64,000 nt of DNA from Oceanimonas doudoroffii (GTDB lineage Bacteria; Pseudomonadota; Gammaproteobacteria; Enterobacterales; Aeromonadaceae): the NCBI RefSeq assembly GCF_002242685.1, contig NZ_NBIM01000005.1:62001-126000 (forward strand), written 5' to 3'. Shown here in pieces: positions 38,114-49,024 of this stretch. The position numbers were made by a program, and so were the translations under genes. Numbering within the stretch: the first letter of the stretch is position 1; each line of letters begins with the position of its first letter. Under the pieces are notes generated by a model. The model searched no databases, had not been told where the DNA came from, and saw nothing but the letters and a program-made list of their open reading frames with translations.

Positions 38114-38859
38114 GATTCGGCTCCGGGTTGAGTCAGTGTTTCGGGGCGGCGGGCCTGCCGGTCCAGCTCAATGATACGATCGGCAATCTGCTTGCGGCAA
38201 TGCTTGAGCAGATCCCGCATCTGGGCGGGCTCCCAGGCGCTGACATCCACCGGCGGCATGATGTCGATCAGCACCTCGCCGTTGTCCCAACGGTTGAGAT
38301 CCACCTGGCCAAAATAGCTGGAGCAGGCAATGGGCACCAGCGGCACCTGAGCCTGCAGGGCAATGTGAAAGGCGCCGGTCTTGAACGGCAGCAGCCCCTT
38401 GCCCTTGCTGCGGGTGCCTTCCGGAAACATCCAGATTGACAGCCGGTTGTGGCGCACCTTGTCCACTACCTTGCCGATGGTGCTGGCGGCCTTGGCCTTG
38501 TTTTCACGGTTGATCAGCAGGTTGCCACTGAGCCAGAACAGCTGGCCAAACAGGGGAATCCAGAACAGGCTGTTCTTGCCGATGGCCACGGTACGGGGCA
38601 TGACCACCCCCGGATGGGTAATGATATCCCAGTTGGTCTGGTGATTGGCGATATAGATGGCGGACTCAAGCCCCTTCACATTTTCACGCCCGCGAATGCG
38701 CACCTTGAGCCCGATAATCGGGCAGGCCAGATGAAACAGGCGACCGAGCAGATGCACGTTGTTCGGGTGGCGGGGGCGCACCAGGCACACCAGGGTACCG
38801 AGCACAAACACAACGACCATGGCCAGGCCCAGCAACAGTATCCGCAACAGCTTTAACAT
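38110..38859 (-). CDS. plsC: 1-acyl-sn-glycerol-3-phosphate acyltransferase
   Basis: 249-aa inner-membrane enzyme making phosphatidic acid. An N-terminal helix ([20 protein letters not shown]) comes first. The catalytic NHQTNWD (the family's NHxxxxD motif) is near residue 72, and [11 protein letters not shown] near 145. ATG 38859 follows GAGGAAAG. It is translationally coupled to rraB. Confidence 0.94.
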   Translation of the reverse strand: MLKLLRILLLGLAMVVVFVLGTLVCLVRPRHPNNVHLLGRLFHLACPIIGLKVRIRGRENVKGLESAIYIANHQTNWDIITHPGVVMPRTVAIGKNSLFWIPLFGQLFWLSGNLLINRENKAKAASTIGKVVDKVRHNRLSIWMFPEGTRSKGKGLLPFKTGAFHIALQAQVPLVPIACSSYFGQVDLNRWDNGEVLIDIMPPVDVSAWEPAQMRDLLKHCRKQIADRIIELDRQARRPETLTQPGAES

Positions 38860-38945
38860 GAACTTTCCTCGCAATTTGAGACACGGCAGTATACTGACCG
38901 CCCCTCAAGGGAACAAGGCCGGAGGACTCAGCCGCCGGCGGGCCC

Positions 38946-40616
38946 CTATCTGAGTCGGGGGCCGCCTCCCTGTTCCAGCCTGAAGCCGCTCACCGCCAGT
39001 TGCAGTTGTTCCGCCAGGGTTGCCAGCTCTCGGCTGGCGCTGGCGGTCTGATCGGCGCCGGCGGCGTTTTCGACGCCCATGCCGTGAATACTGGTGACGT
39101 TGCGGCTGATGTTTTCGGTGACCGAGGCCTGCTCTTCCACCGCACTGGCAATTTGCGTGTTCATATCGTGAATAATCTGCACGGCGGAGCTGATGAGCTC
39201 CAGTGCCTGCTCCGCCTCACGGGCACGGCTTACGGTGTTCTCGGCCCGTTGACGGCCGCTGTCCATGGCCATCCTGGCTTTTTCCGCGTCTCCCTGCAGC
39301 CGGGCCACGGTGGCCACAATTTCCTGGGAAGACTGCTGGGTCTGTTCGGCCAGGTTGCGCACCTCGGCCGCCACCACCGCAAAGCCTCGGCCCTGCTCAC
39401 CGGCCCGGGCCGCCTCAATGGCGGCGTTGAGTGCCAGCAGGTTGGTTCTATCGGCAATTTCCTGAATCACCTCGACGACGGTGCTGATTTGCGTGCTGCT
39501 GTCGGCCAGTGACTGCACCACCAGGCTGGTGTTGCCGACATTTTCCGACAGGGTTTGAATGTGCTCCACCGTCTGCAGCACCACTCGCCGTCCCTGTTCG
39601 GCGGCTTCAAACGCCGACTTCGCCGACTCGGCGGCCTGGGTGGTATTTTGCGAGACTTCCTGCACCGTGGCGGACATCTGATTGATGGCGGTGGCCACCT
39701 GCTCGGTATCCTGCTGCTGACGCTCCAGGTTGGTGCTGGTCTGCAGCGACACCGCCGAGGTCTCCTCGGCGGCCGAGGCCAGCCCCGAACTGGACATGTT
39801 GATCTGGCCGATCAACTCACGCAGCTTGTCGCTCATGTGCTGCAACCGGGCATAGACGCCACTGGCGTTGGGCATGAATTGCACCCCGAGATCACCGGCG
39901 GCAATGGCGCTGGCGATCCGTTCCATTTCCGCCGGCTCGGCCCCCAGTGGCTGCAACACGGTCCGCCGCAGCACCCAGCCCAGCAGCAGACTGAGCAGCA
40001 CCAGCAGCACCGACATGATGACCATGACGATCACCATGTTCTGTTTTTGTGCCTCGGCATGCCTGACTTCACGCTCCAGCCGCTCCAGCAGCAACTTGGT
40101 GAACGTGTTGACCGACTCCTGCATCTGGCTGCGCGCCTGCTCATAGGTGGGACCAAACACGACCTGCGCGGCTTCCTGCTGTCGACCTGCCGCCATCAGC
40201 TCCATGGCCTGGGTTTCCAGTCGGGCCATGGTGACGGTGCCCTGACGGCCTTGCTCCAGCGTGCTCAACTCGTCCCGAGTCAGCGCTAGGCCACCGATCA
40301 TGTCCTTGTTGGACAGGAGCCGGCCATCGATACGGGCCGCCCGCCCTTCGGTGATGTCCATCACCCGTTGATAGGCACTCAGCTCCAGCTCCGCGCCCGT
40401 GGAAACATAATTGCGAATGCGCCCGGTCAGCTCGGTTGACATCATGCGCATCTGGTTGGCCGAGTTAAAATAGTCGTAACGCTTTTCCTGTGCCGAGCCC
40501 AGCTCGCTCTGCGCCTGTAACAAAAAAAAGAGCGCGCCGGCCAGTATCAGTGCAAACCCCAGGGCCACCCCTATGATCTGACGAATCACGCTCTTCAGGG
40601 TCATTTTGCCCTTCAT
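38946..40616 (-). CDS. Methyl-accepting chemotaxis protein
   Basis: 556-aa transmembrane receptor. TM1 at about 12-33, a helical periplasmic domain (34-190) and TM2 at about 195-217 are followed by HAMP (220-270) and a signalling domain with [38 protein letters not shown]. The periplasmic part looks like a four-helix or TarH-like bundle with no known ligand motif. It ends [14 protein letters not shown], without the NWETF-type tether. A weak FliA-like TAAA-N18-GAATAA precedes it. A truncated paralogue lies upstream. Confidence 0.93.
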   Translation of the reverse strand: MKGKMTLKSVIRQIIGVALGFALILAGALFFLLQAQSELGSAQEKRYDYFNSANQMRMMSTELTGRIRNYVSTGAELELSAYQRVMDITEGRAARIDGRLLSNKDMIGGLALTRDELSTLEQGRQGTVTMARLETQAMELMAAGRQQEAAQVVFGPTYEQARSQMQESVNTFTKLLLERLEREVRHAEAQKQNMVIVMVIMSVLLVLLSLLLGWVLRRTVLQPLGAEPAEMERIASAIAAGDLGVQFMPNASGVYARLQHMSDKLRELIGQINMSSSGLASAAEETSAVSLQTSTNLERQQQDTEQVATAINQMSATVQEVSQNTTQAAESAKSAFEAAEQGRRVVLQTVEHIQTLSENVGNTSLVVQSLADSSTQISTVVEVIQEIADRTNLLALNAAIEAARAGEQGRGFAVVAAEVRNLAEQTQQSSQEIVATVARLQGDAEKARMAMDSGRQRAENTVSRAREAEQALELISSAVQIIHDMNTQIASAVEEQASVTENISRNVTSIHGMGVENAAGADQTASASRELATLAEQLQLAVSGFRLEQGGGPRLR

Positions 40617-40752
40617 TCTTTCATCCCCTCTCGCAATCATGCCGCACCCATTTATTCAAGACGGCGGAATTTTGCTTTAAATGAAGCGGAATTGAAAACA
40701 AAAAGGCTCACATGGAACCATTTAATCTCTGTCTTCGGTTGCGACATCCCTC

Positions 40753-41448
40753 TCAATCCCGGCCGCGATGGCCGGCCAGAGACAGTCGCCGCCGTGTCTC
40801 CCCCCGCTCACAAAGGCGCCAGCCCAGCCACAGGCTGGCCGCCATCATCAACAGCAGCAACCCCGCCAGCACCGCCATGGTCAGCCGGTTGTGCCGTTGC
40901 TCCCGCTGAATATTGCGCTCCAGCCGTTCCAAAAGCAGGGTGATAAACTGGTTGACCGAATCGCTCATGATCTCGCTGTAGCGATCGTAATCGGGATTGA
41001 ACACCTTTTGCCGTGCCTGGTGCTCGCGCCCCGACGCCATCAGCCGAACCGCCTCCTCTTCCAGCCGGGCCAGGGTCAGGGTGGCCTGCCGCGCCCGTTC
41101 CAGCAAGCTCAGCTCTTCCCGGGTCAGCTCCATATTCTGCAGCATTTGCTCATTGGACAGGGTCTTGCCATTGAGACGGGCATGACGCCCTTCGGTCACG
41201 GCCAGCACATGGTAATAGAGTGACAGATCCCGCTCCGAACCCGTGGTGACATAATTGCGAATGCGGGCACTGAGCTGGCCCGACAGCAGCCGAATCTGGT
41301 TGGCCGATTCGAAATAATCAAACCGTGTTTGCTGCGCCAGCACCAGCTGCTGCTGAGACTGTAGCAGCAGCCACAGCGCCGCGGCACCGATCAGCGTCAG
41401 CGCCGGCAGCACCACGGCGGCCAGCCGCCCTATGACGTTGTGTTTCAT
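40753..41448 (-). CDS. Truncated chemoreceptor: sensor domain only
   Basis: 231 aa. It aligns with the first about 215 residues of the adjacent chemoreceptor: TM1, then RFDYFESANQIRLLSGQLSARIRNYVTTGSE ([31 protein letters not shown] in the paralogue), then TM2. It stops about 20 residues after TM2, with no HAMP and no signalling domain. The 136 bp before the intact gene hold no remnant of them. It may be a decaying duplicate or a working decoy/dimer partner. Ribosome site GAGGG precedes the ATG. Confidence 0.8.
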   Translation of the reverse strand: MKHNVIGRLAAVVLPALTLIGAAALWLLLQSQQQLVLAQQTRFDYFESANQIRLLSGQLSARIRNYVTTGSERDLSLYYHVLAVTEGRHARLNGKTLSNEQMLQNMELTREELSLLERARQATLTLARLEEEAVRLMASGREHQARQKVFNPDYDRYSEIMSDSVNQFITLLLERLERNIQREQRHNRLTMAVLAGLLLLMMAASLWLGWRLCERGETRRRLSLAGHRGRD

Positions 41449-41507
41449 TTCGCCCTCTTCTTGTCCCGTGTTGTTGTTATTGTTCCCCGCGCACGAGGAG
41501 GAAAATT

Positions 41508-41687
41508 ATGGGCCAAGAACCGCAGCAGGGGAACCGAAGGGAGGGCCGGCAGGACAATATGCAAGAAAAGCCCGCACCGTTCACATTTGGCAGTCACATC
41601 GTTCACAGCAACCACCAAAAGGCAGTACAAAATGAAAGGGCCGCCCAAAGGGCGGCCCTGCATCATGGCGGGGTACGGCTCAGCTGA
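41508..41687 (+). CDS. Possible small protein antisense to the secA end
   Basis: 59-codon frame ([17 protein letters not shown]..., ending GVRLS) with an unusually good ribosome site, GAGGAGGA, 7 bp before the ATG. It runs through the secA terminator in reverse and overlaps the secA stop. No promoter is evident, the composition is low in hydrophobics, and I recognise no family. It may be fortuitous. Confidence 0.25.
   Translation: MGQEPQQGNRREGRQDNMQEKPAPFTFGSHIVHSNHQKAVQNERAAQRAALHHGGVRLS
41631..41659 (-). terminator. secA terminator
   Basis: AGGGCCGCCC-TTT-GGGCGGCCCT on the minus strand followed by TTCATTTT; it closes the division and cell-wall cluster. Confidence 0.85.
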
Positions 41688-44412
41688 GCTTGCCGTGACA
41701 CTGCTTGTATTTCTTGCCCGAACCACAGGGGCAAGGGTCGTTGCGCCCCACCTTCTGGCCTTCCCGTACAAAGGGCGTGGCCTCGCCTTCGGTGGTGGCG
41801 GCCTGCTGCTCACCGGCCAGCGGATTCTCCGCCTCGGCGTGGCTGTAGCTCTGGGGCTGACGCTCGGCGGCCTCACGGCGTTTGGCCTCGACCTCTTCTA
41901 CTTCTTCCTGGGATTGCACCCGCACTCGGCTGAGAATGCTCACCACCTCACGCTTGAGGTTTTCCAGCATCTGGGTGAACAGTTCGTAGGACTCGCGCTT
42001 GTACTCCTGTTTGGGGTTCTTCTGGGCATAACCACGCAGGTGAATACCCTGACGCAGGTGATCCATGGCCGCCAGGTGCTCCTTCCACAGGTTGTCGAGG
42101 GTTTGCAGCATCACCGAGGTTTCAAACTGGCGCAGCACCTCTGCGCCGACCACGGCTTCTTTTTCTTCGTAGGCCTGGGTCGCCGCGGCCAGCACCCGCT
42201 CCAGGATCTGCTCGTCGTGCAGCTTGTCGTCCTGCTGGAGCCACTCACCGATGGGCAGCTCCAGGGCAAAGTCGCTCTGCAGGCGCTGCTCCAGGCCGGG
42301 CACGTCCCACATTTCCTCCAGCGATTGGGGCGGAATGTATTCGTTGACCACGTCGGTCAGCACGTCTTCCCGAATCACCGCGATGGTGTCGCGAATGTCA
42401 CCGGAGTCGAGCAGCTCGTTACGCTGCTCATACACCACCTTGCGCTGATCGTTGGCGACGTCATCAAATTCAAGCAGGTTTTTACGAATGTCGAAGTTGC
42501 GGGTTTCCACCTTGCGCTGGGCGTTTTCAATGGCCCGGGTCACCCAGGGGTGCTCGATGGCCTCACCTTCTTCCATGCCCAGCTTCTTCATCATGCCGGT
42601 CACCCGATCCGAGGCAAAGATGCGCATCAAGGCATCTTCCATCGACAGGTAGAAGCGGCTGGAGCCGGCATCGCCCTGACGACCGGCCCGGCCGCGCAAC
42701 TGGTTGTCGATGCGACGGGACTCGTGGCGTTCGGTGCCGATAATATGCAGGCCACCGGCGGCCAGCACCGCCTTGTGGCGCTGCTGCCAGTCTGCCTTGA
42801 TAGCGGCAATCTGAGCATCGGTAGCCCCATCGCCCAGGGTTTCAATCTCGGCCTGCCAGCTGCCGCCGAGCACGATGTCGGTTCCGCGGCCGGCCATGTT
42901 GGTGGCGATGGTCACGGTGCCGGCACGGCCGGCCTGAGCGATGATCTCCGCTTCCTTCTGGTGGAACTTGGCGTTGAGCACCTGGTGCCGAATGCCCTGC
43001 TTGTCGAGAATGGTGGAAATCAGCTCGGAGTTTTCGATGGAAACCGTACCCACCAGCACCGGCTGGCCCCGCTCCACGCAGTCCTTGATGTCGGCGACGA
43101 TGGCCTGGTATTTCTCGGCGGCGGTCAGGTATACCAGATCACCCATGTCCTTACGGATCATCGGCTTGTTGGTGGGGATCACCACGGTGTCGAGGCCGTA
43201 GATATGCTGAAATTCAAAGGCTTCGGTATCGGCGGTGCCGGTCATGCCCGCCAGCTTGTCGTAAAGACGGAAGTAGTTCTGAAAGGTAATCGAGGCCAGG
43301 GTCTGGTTTTCGTTCTGAATCTTCACCCCTTCCTTGGCTTCCACCGCCTGGTGCAGGCCTTCGGACCAGCGTCGACCCGCCATGGTACGGCCGGTGTGCT
43401 CATCGACGATCACCACCTCGTCGTTCTGCACGATGTAGTCGACGTTGCGCTCAAACAGGGTGTGGGCCCGCAGGCCGGCGTTGACGTGGGCCAGCAGGGT
43501 AATATTGCCGGCGGAGAACAGCGAGTCGTCCTCCTGCAGCAGGCCCATGCGCTTGAGCTCGTCTTCCACGAAGATCTGGCCGTTTTCGGTCAGCAGCGCC
43601 TGTTTGTTCTTTTCGTCCACGGTGTAGTGACCGTCGCCGGTGTATTCCTCGGTATCTTCCTTGTCCTGCTTCACCAGCTTGGGGATCAGGGTGTTGATGC
43701 GCATATACAGCTCGGAGCTGTCTTCTGCCGGCCCCGAGATGATCAGCGGGGTACGGGCTTCGTCGATCAGCACCGAGTCCACCTCGTCCACCAGGGCGTA
43801 GTTGAGCGGCCGCTGCACCCGCTGCTGGGGCGAAAACGCCATGTTGTCGCGCAGGTAGTCGAAACCGAATTCATTGTTGGTGCCGTAGGTAATGTCGCAG
43901 GCGTAGGCGGCCTGTTTTTCCTGATGGCTCATGCCGGGCAGGTTGCAGCCCACGGTCAGGCCCAGGAATTCAAACAGCGGCCGGTTGCCTTCGGCGTCCC
44001 GCCGGGCCAGGTAGTCGTTCACCGTCACCACGTGCACGCCCCGGCCGCTGAGGGCGTTCAGGTACACCGGCAGGGTACCGGTCAGGGTCTTGCCCTCACC
44101 GGTCTTCATTTCGGCAATCTGGTTGTTGTTGAGCACCATGCCACCGATCATCTGCACGTCAAAGTGGCGCATGCCAAACACTCGCTTGGACGCCTCGCGC
44201 ACCACCGCAAAGGCTTCGGGCAAAATCTGCTCCAGGCTTTCGCCCTGCTCCAGGCGGGCACGGAATTCCACCGTTTTGCCCTGGAGCTCGGCGTCCGACA
44301 GGGCCTCGAACTTCGGCTCCATGGCGTTGATTTCGTTTACTACCTTGCGCAGTCGCTTGAGGGTTCGGTCGTTGCGGCTGCCAATGATGCGAGTGAAAAG
44401 TCTGGTAATCAT
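41680..44412 (-). CDS. secA: Protein translocase ATPase SecA
   Basis: 910-aa motor that pushes preproteins through SecYEG. Walker A MKTGEGKT (about 102-109), Walker [21 protein letters not shown], and helicase motifs including [10 protein letters not shown] and [11 protein letters not shown] are present. The C-terminal zinc site [13 protein letters not shown] binds SecB and phospholipid. The ATG at 44412 gives the canonical [16 protein letters not shown]. It is separated from lpxC by a terminator and 409 bp, so it should have its own promoter. Confidence 0.98.
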   Translation of the reverse strand: MITRLFTRIIGSRNDRTLKRLRKVVNEINAMEPKFEALSDAELQGKTVEFRARLEQGESLEQILPEAFAVVREASKRVFGMRHFDVQMIGGMVLNNNQIAEMKTGEGKTLTGTLPVYLNALSGRGVHVVTVNDYLARRDAEGNRPLFEFLGLTVGCNLPGMSHQEKQAAYACDITYGTNNEFGFDYLRDNMAFSPQQRVQRPLNYALVDEVDSVLIDEARTPLIISGPAEDSSELYMRINTLIPKLVKQDKEDTEEYTGDGHYTVDEKNKQALLTENGQIFVEDELKRMGLLQEDDSLFSAGNITLLAHVNAGLRAHTLFERNVDYIVQNDEVVIVDEHTGRTMAGRRWSEGLHQAVEAKEGVKIQNENQTLASITFQNYFRLYDKLAGMTGTADTEAFEFQHIYGLDTVVIPTNKPMIRKDMGDLVYLTAAEKYQAIVADIKDCVERGQPVLVGTVSIENSELISTILDKQGIRHQVLNAKFHQKEAEIIAQAGRAGTVTIATNMAGRGTDIVLGGSWQAEIETLGDGATDAQIAAIKADWQQRHKAVLAAGGLHIIGTERHESRRIDNQLRGRAGRQGDAGSSRFYLSMEDALMRIFASDRVTGMMKKLGMEEGEAIEHPWVTRAIENAQRKVETRNFDIRKNLLEFDDVANDQRKVVYEQRNELLDSGDIRDTIAVIREDVLTDVVNEYIPPQSLEEMWDVPGLEQRLQSDFALELPIGEWLQQDDKLHDEQILERVLAAATQAYEEKEAVVGAEVLRQFETSVMLQTLDNLWKEHLAAMDHLRQGIHLRGYAQKNPKQEYKRESYELFTQMLENLKREVVSILSRVRVQSQEEVEEVEAKRREAAERQPQSYSHAEAENPLAGEQQAATTEGEATPFVREGQKVGRNDPCPCGSGKKYKQCHGKLS

Positions 44413-44821
44413 GCTTGGCCAATAGTGATGTTGAAAAAAGACGCCCCGCGCGCCGGCGAGGCCATAACGATAACATGGGCGGAAAGCACATGACGCCTTC
44501 CTGCCGGCCCCGGACTTTGGGCGGTTGAGTATGTCAATGTAACCCGACAAGGCGTCAGGTAAAAGGGCTGGTCGCCGTGAACGCATGGCTCTTCGGGCCC
44601 GCGCTTTCGAATCCAGGTTCACCGAAGCATGCTCGAAACGGAATTGATATGGTGTTGAAAGTGCCGGGATTCAAGGGTGTGGGTGCCAAAAGCGACACAA
44701 TCAGGCTTTGGGTGCGGAGAAAACCGACGCGCCTGACACAAAAACAACACGGGCCCGTTACCGGGCCCGTGAGCAAGGTGCACACCGGCGCGGAGAGATG
44801 CCGGCGTGCAAGCCAGGTTTA
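44413..44821. other. lpxC-secA gap, no secM found
   Basis: 409 bp. Apart from the lpxC terminator I see no convincing gene. In enterobacteria this place holds secM, whose arrest peptide controls secA. All three minus-strand frames lack a signal peptide plus FxxxxWIxxxxGIRAGP. No strong promoter is obvious either. Confidence 0.5.
44740..44771 (-). terminator. lpxC terminator
   Basis: CACGGGCCCG-GTAA-CGGGCCCGTG on the minus strand followed by TTGTTTTTG, 51 bp after the lpxC stop. Confidence 0.92.
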
Positions 44822-45745
44822 TCAGGCGGGCTGAAAAGCGGTGTCGTAGTAACGAATGGGCGACTCGGCGCGCTCGTCGCCAAAGGTGACCATTTCCCAG
44901 GCTTCGGTCTGGGCCAGCAGCGCCCGCAACAGGTTGTTGTTCAGGGCGTGACCGGTCTTGTAGGCCCGGAACTCGCCCAGAATGCTGTGGTTGCACATGT
45001 ACAGGTCGCCGATGGCGTCCAGCATCTTGTGCTTCACAAACTCGTTGGGGTAACGCAGGCCGTCGTCGTTGAGCACCTTGTAGTCATCCAGTACCACGGC
45101 GTTTTCCAGGCTGCCGCCCAAGGCCAGGTTCTGGGAATGCAGGTACTCGATGTCACGCATAAAGCCAAAGGTTCTGGCCCGGCTCAGTTCCTTCACAAAG
45201 GAAGCGCCGGAGAAATCCAGCACCAGGTGCTGGCTCTGGCCTTCAAACACCGGGTGTTTGAAGTCGATGGTCAGATCCATTCGAAAGCCCTTGTTGAAGG
45301 GACGCAGTTCGGCCCACTTGTCGCCGTCCTCTACCCGCACCGGCTGCTTGATACGAATAAACCGCTTGAGCGCGTTTAGTTCGTGAATGCCGCCGGACTG
45401 CAGCAGGTAAATAAAAGGATGGGAACTGCCGTCCATCACCGGCACCTCGGGCGCATCCACCTCGATATAGAGGTTGTCGATGCCGAGACCCGCCAGGGCG
45501 GCAGACAGGTGCTCAATGGTGGACACCCGCACACCGGCGTCGTTGACCAGCGCGGTGCACAGCATGGTGTCCTTCACCAGATCGGCGTCGGCCCGAATCT
45601 CAACCTGCGGCTCCAGATCGGTACGACGAAACACAATACCTGTGTTGGCCGGCGCGGGTACAAAGCGCATCTGCACCTTGTGACCGGAATGCAGGCCGAT
45701 TCCGGTGGCCTGCACGGTATTTTTCAGAGTTCGTTGTCTAATCAT
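44822..45745 (-). CDS. lpxC: UDP-3-O-acyl-N-acetylglucosamine deacetylase
   Basis: 307-aa zinc enzyme for the committed step of lipid A synthesis. Zinc ligand H79 is in [17 protein letters not shown], the second pair in [10 protein letters not shown] (about 237-246), with the catalytic E78 next to it. VMDGSSHPF is conserved. It lies after ftsZ as in E. coli, about 108 bp downstream. Confidence 0.97.
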   Translation of the reverse strand: MIRQRTLKNTVQATGIGLHSGHKVQMRFVPAPANTGIVFRRTDLEPQVEIRADADLVKDTMLCTALVNDAGVRVSTIEHLSAALAGLGIDNLYIEVDAPEVPVMDGSSHPFIYLLQSGGIHELNALKRFIRIKQPVRVEDGDKWAELRPFNKGFRMDLTIDFKHPVFEGQSQHLVLDFSGASFVKELSRARTFGFMRDIEYLHSQNLALGGSLENAVVLDDYKVLNDDGLRYPNEFVKHKMLDAIGDLYMCNHSILGEFRAYKTGHALNNNLLRALLAQTEAWEMVTFGDERAESPIRYYDTAFQPA

Positions 45746-45852
45746 GGAATTGTCCGTCAGTCAGATAGCACGATTCGAACCATATTAAAATGGCCATACA
45801 TCCTAACACAGCTTTGCCCGCCGGCGCCAATGAGGCGCTTTTTCAACCAGGC

Positions 45853-46989
45853 TCAGTCGGCTTGCTTGCGCAGGAAGGCCGGAATATCCAGGTAGTCCAG
45901 ATCGGTCTTGACCTGAGTATTGTCGGCGTTCACCGCCAGCTTGCCGGACTGCTCCTCGTGGCCCAGATCGGGGCGACGGGGGCTGCTTTCCTGGCTGTTG
46001 CCGGATTTCACCAGGGTGATGTCGGGCTTGCGCTCGGCACCGATACCGGTGGCCACCACGGTTACCCGCAGCTCGTCGGTGATTTCCGGATCCAGTACGG
46101 TACCCACCACCACGGTGGCGTTCTCGGAGGCAAAGGCCTTGACCGCGTTGCCCACGGTTTCGAACTCCTCGATGCTCATGTCGAGACCGGCGGTGATGTT
46201 GACCAGAATGCCACGGGCACCGGCCAGATCCACGTCTTCCAGCAGCGGGCTGGAGATGGCCTTCTCGGCGGCTTCCTCGGCCCGGTCTTCACCGGTGGCG
46301 TGGCCGGTACCCATCATGGCGGTACCCATTTCCCGCATCACGGTGCGAACGTCGGCGAAGTCGACGTTAATCAGACCCGGGCGGGTGATCAGTTCGGCAA
46401 TGCCCTGTACCGCGCCCAGCAGCACGTTGTTGGCGGCCTTGAAGGCGTCCAGCAGGGAAATGCCCCGGCCCAGCACCTTGAGCAGCTTGTCGTTGGGAAT
46501 GGTGATCAGCGAGTCGACGTGCTTGGCCAGCTCGTTGATGCCCTGCTGGGCGTAGTTCATGCGCTTCTTGCCTTCAAAGGCGAATGGCTTGGTCACCACC
46601 GCCACGGTCAGAATGCCCAGCTCCTTGGCCACTTCGGCCACCACGGGGGCGGCACCGGTGCCGGTACCACCACCCATGCCGGCGGCGATAAACACCATGT
46701 CGGCGCCGTCGAGCAGATCGCGAATGGCATCCTTGTCTTCCAGTGCCGCATCGCGCCCTACTTCCGGATTGGCTCCCGCGCCCAGGCCCTTCGTAATGGC
46801 GCTGCCGACCTGCAGGGTGTGATGGGCGCTGGCGTTGCGCAATGCCTGGGCATCGGTGTTGATCGCCAGGAATTCCACGCCTTCCAGGTTTTCACGCACC
46901 ATGTGCTCCACGGCGTTACCGCCGCCGCCGCCTACACCGACCACTTTAATGACGGCTTCCTGCTCGTGATCATTCATCAGTTCAAACAT
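45853..46989 (-). CDS. ftsZ: Cell division GTPase FtsZ
   Basis: 378-aa tubulin homologue that forms the Z-ring. [11 protein letters not shown] (about 18-28), the tubulin signature GGGTGTG and [11 protein letters not shown] are present. The C-terminal peptide [14 protein letters not shown], which binds ZipA and FtsA, is the same as in E. coli. ATG 46989 (MFELMND) is preferred to GTG 46998. The linker is short. Confidence 0.98.
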   Translation of the reverse strand: MFELMNDHEQEAVIKVVGVGGGGGNAVEHMVRENLEGVEFLAINTDAQALRNASAHHTLQVGSAITKGLGAGANPEVGRDAALEDKDAIRDLLDGADMVFIAAGMGGGTGTGAAPVVAEVAKELGILTVAVVTKPFAFEGKKRMNYAQQGINELAKHVDSLITIPNDKLLKVLGRGISLLDAFKAANNVLLGAVQGIAELITRPGLINVDFADVRTVMREMGTAMMGTGHATGEDRAEEAAEKAISSPLLEDVDLAGARGILVNITAGLDMSIEEFETVGNAVKAFASENATVVVGTVLDPEITDELRVTVVATGIGAERKPDITLVKSGNSQESSPRRPDLGHEEQSGKLAVNADNTQVKTDLDYLDIPAFLRKQAD

Positions 46990-47036
46990 AGGATTCACCC
47001 TCTCTCCGCTTTGGTTCCGGCGTGCTTGTGCCGGAC

Positions 47037-48293
47037 TTAAAATTCGCCACGCAGCCAGTTGCCCACCCGCCGGAACAGGCCGGTGACGCTGGACTTGCCG
47101 CTGTATTCCTGCTGAGGCATCGACTGGTGCTCCTTGCCGTATTGCAGCAGCCCCACGGCGGTGGAGTACACCGGTGTCTCAACATAATCCGATAATCCCT
47201 TGATACCGCCGGGCTGGCCCACCCGTACCTGGCACTGAAAAATCTGCTCGGCGCATTCCACCAGTCCTTCGATCTGGGCGGCGCCGCCGGTCAGCACCAG
47301 GCCGGCGGCCAGCTGATGCTTGACCCCGGCCTTTTTCAGCTCGCCCTGCACCTTGGCCAGCTCCTGGTTGATCATGCCGAGCAGCTCGCTGTAGCGGGGC
47401 TCGATCACCTCGGCCAGGGTCTGGCGCTGCAGGCTACGGGCCGGTCGCCCGCCCACGCTTGGCACCTCTATGCTGTCTTCCTTGCTCACCAGGCGACTGA
47501 AGGCGCAGCCGTGACGTACCTTGATGGCTTCCGCATCCAGCGGCGGCGTGCCAAAGGCGTAGGCGATGTCACTGGTCACCGTGCTGCCGGCATAGGGAAT
47601 CACCTTGGTGTGGCGCAGGGCGCCGCCGGTGAACACCGCCATGTCCATGGTGCCGCCGCCGATGTCGACCACACACACGCCCAGCTCCTTCTCGTCCTCG
47701 GTCAGCACCGCATAGCTGGACGCCAGGGCGCTGAAAATCAGTTGATCCACCCGCAGGCCAAGGCGTTCCACGCACTTCTCAATATTGCGCGCCATGTCGT
47801 TGTGACAGGTAATCAGGTGCACCTTGGCGTGCATGCGCACACCGGACAAGCCAATGGGATTGCGAATCCCCTCCTGAAAATCGATGGAGTACTCCTGGGG
47901 AATCACGTGCAACACCCGGTGCTCGTCGGACAACCGCACCGACTTGGCGGTGTGGATGACATTGTCCATGTCTTCCTGGGTCACTTCCTCGTCGGAAATG
48001 GGCACCATGCCGGTTTCGTTGCGGCATTCGATGTGCTTGCCCGACAAGCCCAGGTAAACGGAGGTGATCTGGCAGTCGGCCATCATTTCGGCCTCATCCA
48101 CCGCCCGTTTCAGGGACTTGACCACCGACTCAAGATCGTTCACGCCGCCCTTGTCCATGCCTTTTGCCGCATGGCTGCCGAGGCCGATGATATTGAGATC
48201 ACCGTCCGGCAGCACTTCGCCCACCAGGGCAGTGACCTTGGCCGTGCCGATATCAAGCCCGACGATCAGATTTCGTTCCGCGCTCTTGGTCAT
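47037..48293 (-). CDS. ftsA: Cell division protein FtsA
   Basis: 418-aa actin-like protein that ties FtsZ to the membrane. [10 protein letters not shown] (phosphate 1), [14 protein letters not shown] (phosphate 2) and [12 protein letters not shown] (adenosine) are intact. The C-terminal amphipathic helix [16 protein letters not shown] is the membrane-targeting sequence. Its start lies 41 bp inside the end of ftsQ. Confidence 0.97.
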   Translation of the reverse strand: MTKSAERNLIVGLDIGTAKVTALVGEVLPDGDLNIIGLGSHAAKGMDKGGVNDLESVVKSLKRAVDEAEMMADCQITSVYLGLSGKHIECRNETGMVPISDEEVTQEDMDNVIHTAKSVRLSDEHRVLHVIPQEYSIDFQEGIRNPIGLSGVRMHAKVHLITCHNDMARNIEKCVERLGLRVDQLIFSALASSYAVLTEDEKELGVCVVDIGGGTMDMAVFTGGALRHTKVIPYAGSTVTSDIAYAFGTPPLDAEAIKVRHGCAFSRLVSKEDSIEVPSVGGRPARSLQRQTLAEVIEPRYSELLGMINQELAKVQGELKKAGVKHQLAAGLVLTGGAAQIEGLVECAEQIFQCQVRVGQPGGIKGLSDYVETPVYSTAVGLLQYGKEHQSMPQQEYSGKSSVTGLFRRVGNWLRGEF

Positions 48294-49023
48294 TCTCTGT
48301 CTCTTCGTCCTGCTTCCATCCCACTGCCAACCCGGTATCGTAACGCAGGTCGAGATAGGCCACTCGCTCGCGTCCAGCAATGCCCGGATAGACATTCACA
48401 AATCGTTGCAGACGGGCTTCAATATCGTCCCGCCCCAGTATCAGCCGCACCCCGTCACTCAGGGTCAGCTCCCAGGAAAAGCGCGGCGTCAGGTGAACGC
48501 GGCTGATACGGTACCCCTGCTCACCCAACAACATGCGCAGGCGCTGATATTCTTCCAGCACCCTGGGCGCTTCTTCATCCGGTCCCGACAGGCTCACCAG
48601 CTCTAGCTCGCCCCTATCGGCGTGAAACACCTCGCCGTGGCGGTTGACCAGATCCTGCTCGTTCCAGAACGCCGCCACCGGCTGCTCCACTATGTAGACC
48701 CGCAGGGTGTCGGGCCACTGCTTGCGTACCGAGGCGCTGTATACCCAGGGCAGTGCCTGCAGCTGCTGCTGCACCCGATCCACCTCCAGGGCAAAAAAGT
48801 TGCCCACCTCGGGCAGCGCCAGCACCGATTCGCGCATGTCATCACGGCTCACGAAACGGTGCTCGCCCTGAATAATCAGGCTGTTCACCGGCACCTGATT
48901 GGCCGCCGTCGCCCACATCACCAGCTGCCACAGGCCCCACAGCAAGGTGCCCAGTACCAGCAGAAAAAACACCAGGCCGGACAAAAAACCCAGCCGGGTA
49001 CGGGTGGCCACGACCTCGCTCAT
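48253..49023 (-). CDS. ftsQ: Cell division protein FtsQ
   Basis: 256-aa bitopic divisome protein. The N-terminal helix (about 13-38, LGFLSGLVFFLLVLGTLLWGLWQ) is followed by a POTRA domain (VNSLIIQGEHRFVSRDDMRESV) and the beta domain ending in VAYLDLRYDTGLAVGW, which binds FtsB-FtsL. ATG 49023 is 1 bp after the ddl stop. The 41-bp overlap with ftsA is longer than usual. Confidence 0.95.
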   Translation of the reverse strand: MSEVVATRTRLGFLSGLVFFLLVLGTLLWGLWQLVMWATAANQVPVNSLIIQGEHRFVSRDDMRESVLALPEVGNFFALEVDRVQQQLQALPWVYSASVRKQWPDTLRVYIVEQPVAAFWNEQDLVNRHGEVFHADRGELELVSLSGPDEEAPRVLEEYQRLRMLLGEQGYRISRVHLTPRFSWELTLSDGVRLILGRDDIEARLQRFVNVYPGIAGRERVAYLDLRYDTGLAVGWKQDEETENDQERGTKSDRRA

Positions 49024-49024
49024 T

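Noticed and set aside
40617..40752. Remnant of a chemoreceptor signalling domain after the truncated paralogue
   Set aside because: I looked for the [16 protein letters not shown] hairpin or HAMP fragments on both strands and found none.
41440..44493. 1017-codon plus-strand frame opposite secA
   Set aside because: Caused by the codon bias of secA on the other strand. The composition (many His, Gln, Val) is that of an antisense shadow.
44555..44785. 76-codon minus-strand frame between lpxC and secA, ending with AGP near its C-terminus, considered as secM
   Set aside because: It begins inside the lpxC terminator hairpin, has no signal peptide, lacks the Trp and the GIRAGP motif, and runs 14 residues beyond AGP.
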